Positions 58,361 to 62,000 of a stretch of 62,000 nt of DNA are shown in pieces. Below the pieces are notes generated by a model. The model worked only from the letters and a program-made list of their open reading frames with translations. It was not told the DNA's origin and made no database searches. This DNA comes from Symbiodinium natans (Eukaryota; Sar; Dinophyceae; Suessiales; Symbiodiniaceae), in contig CAJNDS010002139.1 in assembly GCA_905221605.1 (NCBI GenBank), positions 1 to 62,000 on the forward strand, in the 5' to 3' direction. Numbering within the stretch: the first letter of the stretch is position 1; each line of letters starts with the position of its first letter. The translations under genes were made by a program, and so were the position numbers.

Positions 58361-59259
58361 ACTTGTATCTGTATCGGACAGCCTTTCTGCGCTTTCTTCG
58401 TTCCATATGCGGCGCAGGGTCATGGCATTCGCGAACACTTTGGTCCACGGCTGCTGCCACAGTGAGAACCCTGAAATTATCAAGGCAACCGCACGATGCT
58501 TGCCTAAAGATGCTCAGTAGGTGTTCCTTCCCATTCTAGTCACTCTAGTCGAACATTCTGTCAGCAGCGCATTGTAAGTTGCCTCAAGGACGCCGAGGTG
58601 TGGTGAGCAATTTTGTTGGAGCTTGAGTTCCAGCCTCTCGTGCCTGACTTTTATCGGCAAAACACTGCAAAGAGTCAAAGGAGAGACGACTCCGACTACA
58701 TCCCCTCCAAATCTCATGCAGCGCATCCCAAACCCAAAGTCGCAGAAGCGGAAGGACATCTCTTCGGCATGCCCCCTAAAAATTCCTGGATAACGGCACC
58801 GCACTAATTGCCAACTTTTCGATGGTGGGCGTTTATGGAAAGTCGACCAAGGGCAAGTCGGAGAGACTGGAAGCTACCTAGCCTTGCATTCCGGCGGGCC
58901 AGATTCGCATCTTTGCAGGCCCCAGATTATCGGGGCGGCTAAGCCGCTTCAATGGACCGGCAGCTCAACTGTGTTAATCAGCGGAGCCCTCCTCAGCAAT
59001 TACTTGGATCCTCCTCGTTTAAGGCCCATTGACACACTACAGCGGCTCATCGGATGGCGCCGGCTCGTAGCGATGGTTGACGGGAGCATGGAGGCTAAGC
59101 GGCCTCGCAGCGTCTACTAAGTCACTAAGTCTACTGAACGCAGGCACTGTCTTAATACCGTAGAGACTACGGGTCTCGGTCTGAAGGATGGCGACAGGAC
59201 ATACCGCTTCGATCCGATTCAGCAGCAAAACATCGGGAGGGACTTCCCGCCAGTGAACG

Positions 59260-59352
59260 CGCAGCTTGCAGCCCACAAACCTGACACTTGAAACCTGCCT
59301 TGCTCTTGCTGGCAGCTTGCAAAATCTCCTGGACACCCCTCAAAGTCAGCAC
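59260..59352 (-). CDS. Candidate exon with a CxxC pair, unknown protein
   Basis: The minus strand from ATG at 59352 reads MLTLRGVQEILQAASKSK, then AGFKCQVCGLQAA. CxxC in this setting could be half of a zinc site. A donor may follow near 59265. Possible continuation at about 59250-59130 (HWREVPPDVLLLNRIEAV). The family is not recognised. Confidence 0.32.
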
Positions 59353-59589
59353 TTTCCTTGCACCGAAACCAAAGGCCTCTCGTCACCTTGCCCTCTGGAG
59401 AGTCGCTGGCCCATGGCCATCACAGCCATAAAGCCTTGATAGCGACGAGATCACAGCTCTTAAATCAGGAAGGACCTCCTCTTGTCGCGGCGATGCGCCC
59501 TTGCTCTGTCGGTTGGTTCGTTGATGACATCCCAGGCCTACTGTACATGGCGTGCAAGGCTGAAGGATCAAGGCCTTTGTGGCTGGCAA

Positions 59590-59700
59590 GGCGTAACATA
59601 CCCTGAGGCACGTAAGGACCCTCGACCTCTGAAGCCAAAGATTCGGAAACCACGAACAAAGAAGGGCAAACGCCAGAACTGCGCCAACTCCGTTCCCTAA
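59590..59700 (+). CDS. Candidate terminal exon, basic C-terminus
   Basis: The plus strand reads GVTYPEARKDPRPLKPKIRK, then PRTKKGKRQNCANSVP and a TAA at 59698-59700. The Lys/Arg-rich end suggests nucleic-acid binding or a nuclear signal. A segment at about 59440-59575 in another plus frame (PPLVAAMRPCSVGWFVDD, IPGLLYMACKAEG) may be the preceding exon. The family is not recognised. Confidence 0.33.
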   Translation, partial: GVTYPEARKDPRPLKPKIRKPRTKKGKRQNCANSVP

Positions 59701-60278
59701 ACTCTCGAACCCCAACCAATCGATTTACGGAGGCTTCATAGCGCCGAGGGGCTCAGGGAACCCAGGCCGAAGGCAGCACCCAATTCGGTGAGGCGGTGCT
59801 GCTCCACCTGAGCTGCCACTTCACATGGCTTGTGCGACGCAGCATGAGATCATGTAACTTCGTGACCGACCATAGTTGGAAGATTCTGGCTGCGCACCTC
59901 GTCTAGCCTCCTTCTCAAGAACGGACCTCTCGATCCAGCCTAAACCCTCAGAGCCCGCTCTCGCACTTTTTGTCTTCTTCCGAACTTCTTCCTTCTTCTC
60001 TGCGGAGTCTCTCTCTCTCTCTCTTGCGCTCGCTCCCTCGTCTGTTTGCGGGCAGAAGCGGCGCTATGGGCTCGGTGCTTGAGTTCATGGAACTTCTGCT
60101 CCAGAGCGTCCAGGCCTTAATGGCTTTGTCTTGCTTTATGCAAGCCTTTAAAAAACTTGGTGTCCAGCGATTTAGAATGCGATGGAATCAAACAGGTGGT
60201 TGTGGTTGAGGAAGCTAGACTAGAATCATTTCTCACGCAGGGAAGCAGGCAGTGGTGCCAGACTCTGCAGGTATGGGC

Positions 60279-60301
60279 GGGGGGGGGGGGGGGGGGGGGG
60301 G
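60279..60301. repeat. 23-nt poly-G run
   Basis: Uninterrupted G from 60279 to 60301, the longest homopolymer seen in the window. Confidence 0.97.
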
Positions 60302-60549
60302 TCGTTTAAAAGTTGAAGTTCAAGAGTTCTGCTTGAAGTCCGCCTTGGGCACTCTGAGGGGCTAAGTTGAAGCTTTTGGGCAAGTTGTCGAACCAACGCA
60401 TGAGATCGTAGAAGCAGCCTTGATGCCAACAAGTCCATGAAGCTCGAACTCTCGAACCCACAAGCGCCGGGGTCATGGGTTCGAGGGGTCTGGGCAGGAA
60501 GGCTCAAGTAGAAACTTCGTCAATGGCTTGGTGCCTCGACTTGTGGTGC

Positions 60550-60766
60550 TGTGGCTTCAGCATCTCTCTGGCTGCTGGTTTCTAAGGGCCGGGCCTTGCA
60601 TGGATTGAAGATCCGCTGTGTTGACGGGATAGCTTTCTTCCGCTGGCTGAGAGTGCGACTGGCGCGAGAAAGGTATGGGCAGCATGCTTGCAGGATTGTG
60701 TCTACGACAACAAGCACAAGAACAGTGTGCCAAGACGATGCGAGTCTCGATGAATTTGTGATCTAG
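60550..60766 (+). CDS. Candidate coding segment, unknown protein
   Basis: Seventy-one open codons on the plus strand: KGRALHGLKIRCVDGIAFFR, WLRVRLARERYGQHACRIV, then TVCQDDASLDEFVI and a TAG near 60765. It is protein-like, but the minus strand is also open here and splice sites were not verified. Confidence 0.24.
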
Positions 60767-61112
60767 TGAATCTCGTGTGCTTGGTCTGGAACCTTGTAGA
60801 CCCACCTTGCCAGCCCTGCAGTTTTCCACAGCACACAGGTAGAAGGCATACAGATGTTCACACAACATGCCCGCACTACTGCGGCGAGTGATGGCTAGTG
60901 TGCAGGAACTCGGTCAGAAATCTTCCATTCTCTCCACATGTCTCTGCTCGAAGAGAACCTATAGCGCAAAGCTCCTGAACATAATTTCCGTATTTCCCTG
61001 ACATGCTCACCATAGATGAACTGAACGCCGCAACGTACATACAAGCCCTGACGACGTCATGCCAGAACGGAAGTGTACCATCCTGAAATCCCAAACCCGC
61101 CGAAGCTGCAAG

Positions 61113-61129
61113 CCCCCCCCCCCCCCCCC
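61113..61129. repeat. Poly-C run
   Basis: Seventeen C, within the probable intron downstream of the TSP1 exon. Confidence 0.95.
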
Positions 61130-61214
61130 TAATCCTGAACGTTTCCTAGTAGCATCTTGTCGCATCTTGCAACCATCTGATACCATCGGTAGCCTTAGAA
61201 ACGGCCAAGCGCAC

Positions 61215-61300
61215 CTTCAGGTAGCGCACGCGCGTCCGCACACCATGGTCGCCGCAACTGGTGCTGCAGTCGCCCCAGCTCCGCCAATCCTCCCAAGAGC
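61215..61300 (-). CDS. Thrombospondin type 1 repeat exon, partial gene
   Basis: A well-delimited exon: CTGCAG acceptor, 2 nt plus 28 codons, and a GTGCGC donor. It encodes SWEDWRSWGDCSTSCG, then DHGVRTRVRYLK. This is the N-terminal half of a TSP1 domain, with the Trp ladder WxxWxxW, the CSxSCG motif and the alternating Arg residues (RxRxR) that stack on the Trp side chains. TSP1 domains occur in secreted or surface adhesion proteins, and among alveolates in invasion and adhesion proteins as well as free-living relatives. The second half with the remaining Cys residues must lie in another exon. A minus-strand open stretch at 61094-60880 (ACMYVAAFSSSMVSMSGKY, CGENGRFLTEFLH) is a possible downstream part without clear TSP1 spacing. 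Confidence 0.7.
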
Positions 61301-62000
61301 CTGCAGGGAGGCAAAGGTCTAATGACCGTCTCAGCAGCATCCCTTTAGACATGGGCATCCTCCTCTGGAATCAGTTCATCACTCAACATAAGCATTCATC
61401 ACTCTTCCCACAAGCCTGCAAAAAGCGGAGCTGCCTGACAGGGCCTGACATGGCAGGGACCTCGAACGCTACTTGCAATCAAAAGGCAGTAGGTCGGCGT
61501 GTGGCATTGGCGCGGGCAGGCGGCAATCTCCTCACAAGGGTGTCGGGCTGCATTGATGGAGCACAGGCAACATGCCGAATACAACCGGCCACATCGTGGT
61601 CTCAGCGGGATGAAGGTCGAGAGCTCTAATTCACTGGAAACACTGTAAGGAATCCTATAGCCCGAGCTGCAGTCACTGCACCTTGTCAGATCGTGGCCGG
61701 GCTGTTGTCACGACTTTACTACAGCTCCTGGGTGTCTGAGTTTGGCATTGGCCGACTTGAGTCAGCCGAGGCCAAGGACCAACTTTCGGTAACTTCGACT
61801 GCGCTCTACTGCGAAGCGCACGTTGATTGCCATCGCTTCGCTTGTCTTCGTGGCTTCGGCGCTCCTCGGCGAACTTCTGCTCGCAAACGCGCCCGCCGCA
61901 ATCTGCATGGATTCTGACCTCAGGGCTCTCAGGGCTCTCAGGGCTCCGGGCGAGTTCTGAAAACGGGGTCCTAAAGCTGCACCGCGCATGGCAACAGCAG

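Noticed and set aside
60440-60500. GGGTTCGAGGGG resembling a tRNA B box
   Set aside because: No matching A box, acceptor stem or anticodon arm could be folded around it.

Overview
The window looks like nuclear DNA of an intron-rich protist, most probably a dinoflagellate. Four things in the sequence point that way: long reading frames are almost absent although GC is near 50%; recognisable proteins appear only when short exons (19 to about 160 nt) are joined; about half of the 5' splice sites that can be placed by conserved protein motifs are GC rather than GT; and every gene I can name lies on the minus strand, as in the one-directional gene arrays known from dinoflagellates. Degenerate TTTAGGG-like sequence and many simple repeats fit as well. 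A haptophyte, where GC-AG introns are also common, is the main alternative. No bacterial operon, rRNA, tRNA or CRISPR array was seen.

Layout. 0-1 kb: C-rich degenerate telomere-like sequence, then an AT-rich island. 1-5.8 kb: mostly unassigned, with a few isolated exon candidates. 5.85-7.9 kb: minus-strand multi-exon gene of unknown function. 8.7-9 kb: one exon candidate. 9.8-11.5 kb: G-rich degenerate repeat sequence. 12.54-13.18 kb: an intact, intronless, secreted lipocalin with violaxanthin de-epoxidase-like features. 14.75-16.4 kb: minus-strand helical protein whose exons are mostly phase 0. 17.94-23.55 kb: a Ser/Thr protein kinase of the CAMK group in 14 exons, the best-supported gene here, with one apparent frameshift. 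25.2-26.8 kb: a pair of dispersed repeat copies and a degenerate minisatellite. 30.1-31.1 kb: an SDS22-like leucine-rich-repeat gene. 32.25-32.93 kb: two exons of an unknown acidic protein. 35.8 and 39.3 kb: a second dispersed repeat pair. 37.25-37.6 kb: a foldback of a roughly 65-bp unit. 43.2-44.2 kb: a SET-domain (SMYD-like) protein methyltransferase. 46.5-46.75 kb: a tetranucleotide microsatellite cluster. 50.3-55.2 kb: several unassigned exons on both strands, including one EF-hand-like loop. 61.2-61.3 kb: a thrombospondin type 1 repeat exon.

The named genes (kinase, SET methyltransferase, LRR protein, TSP1 protein, lipocalin) do not form a pathway; they look like independent eukaryotic genes transcribed in the same direction. 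Exon borders were placed by eye from motif continuity and phase. Entries with confidence below about 0.4 are reading-frame judgements only.
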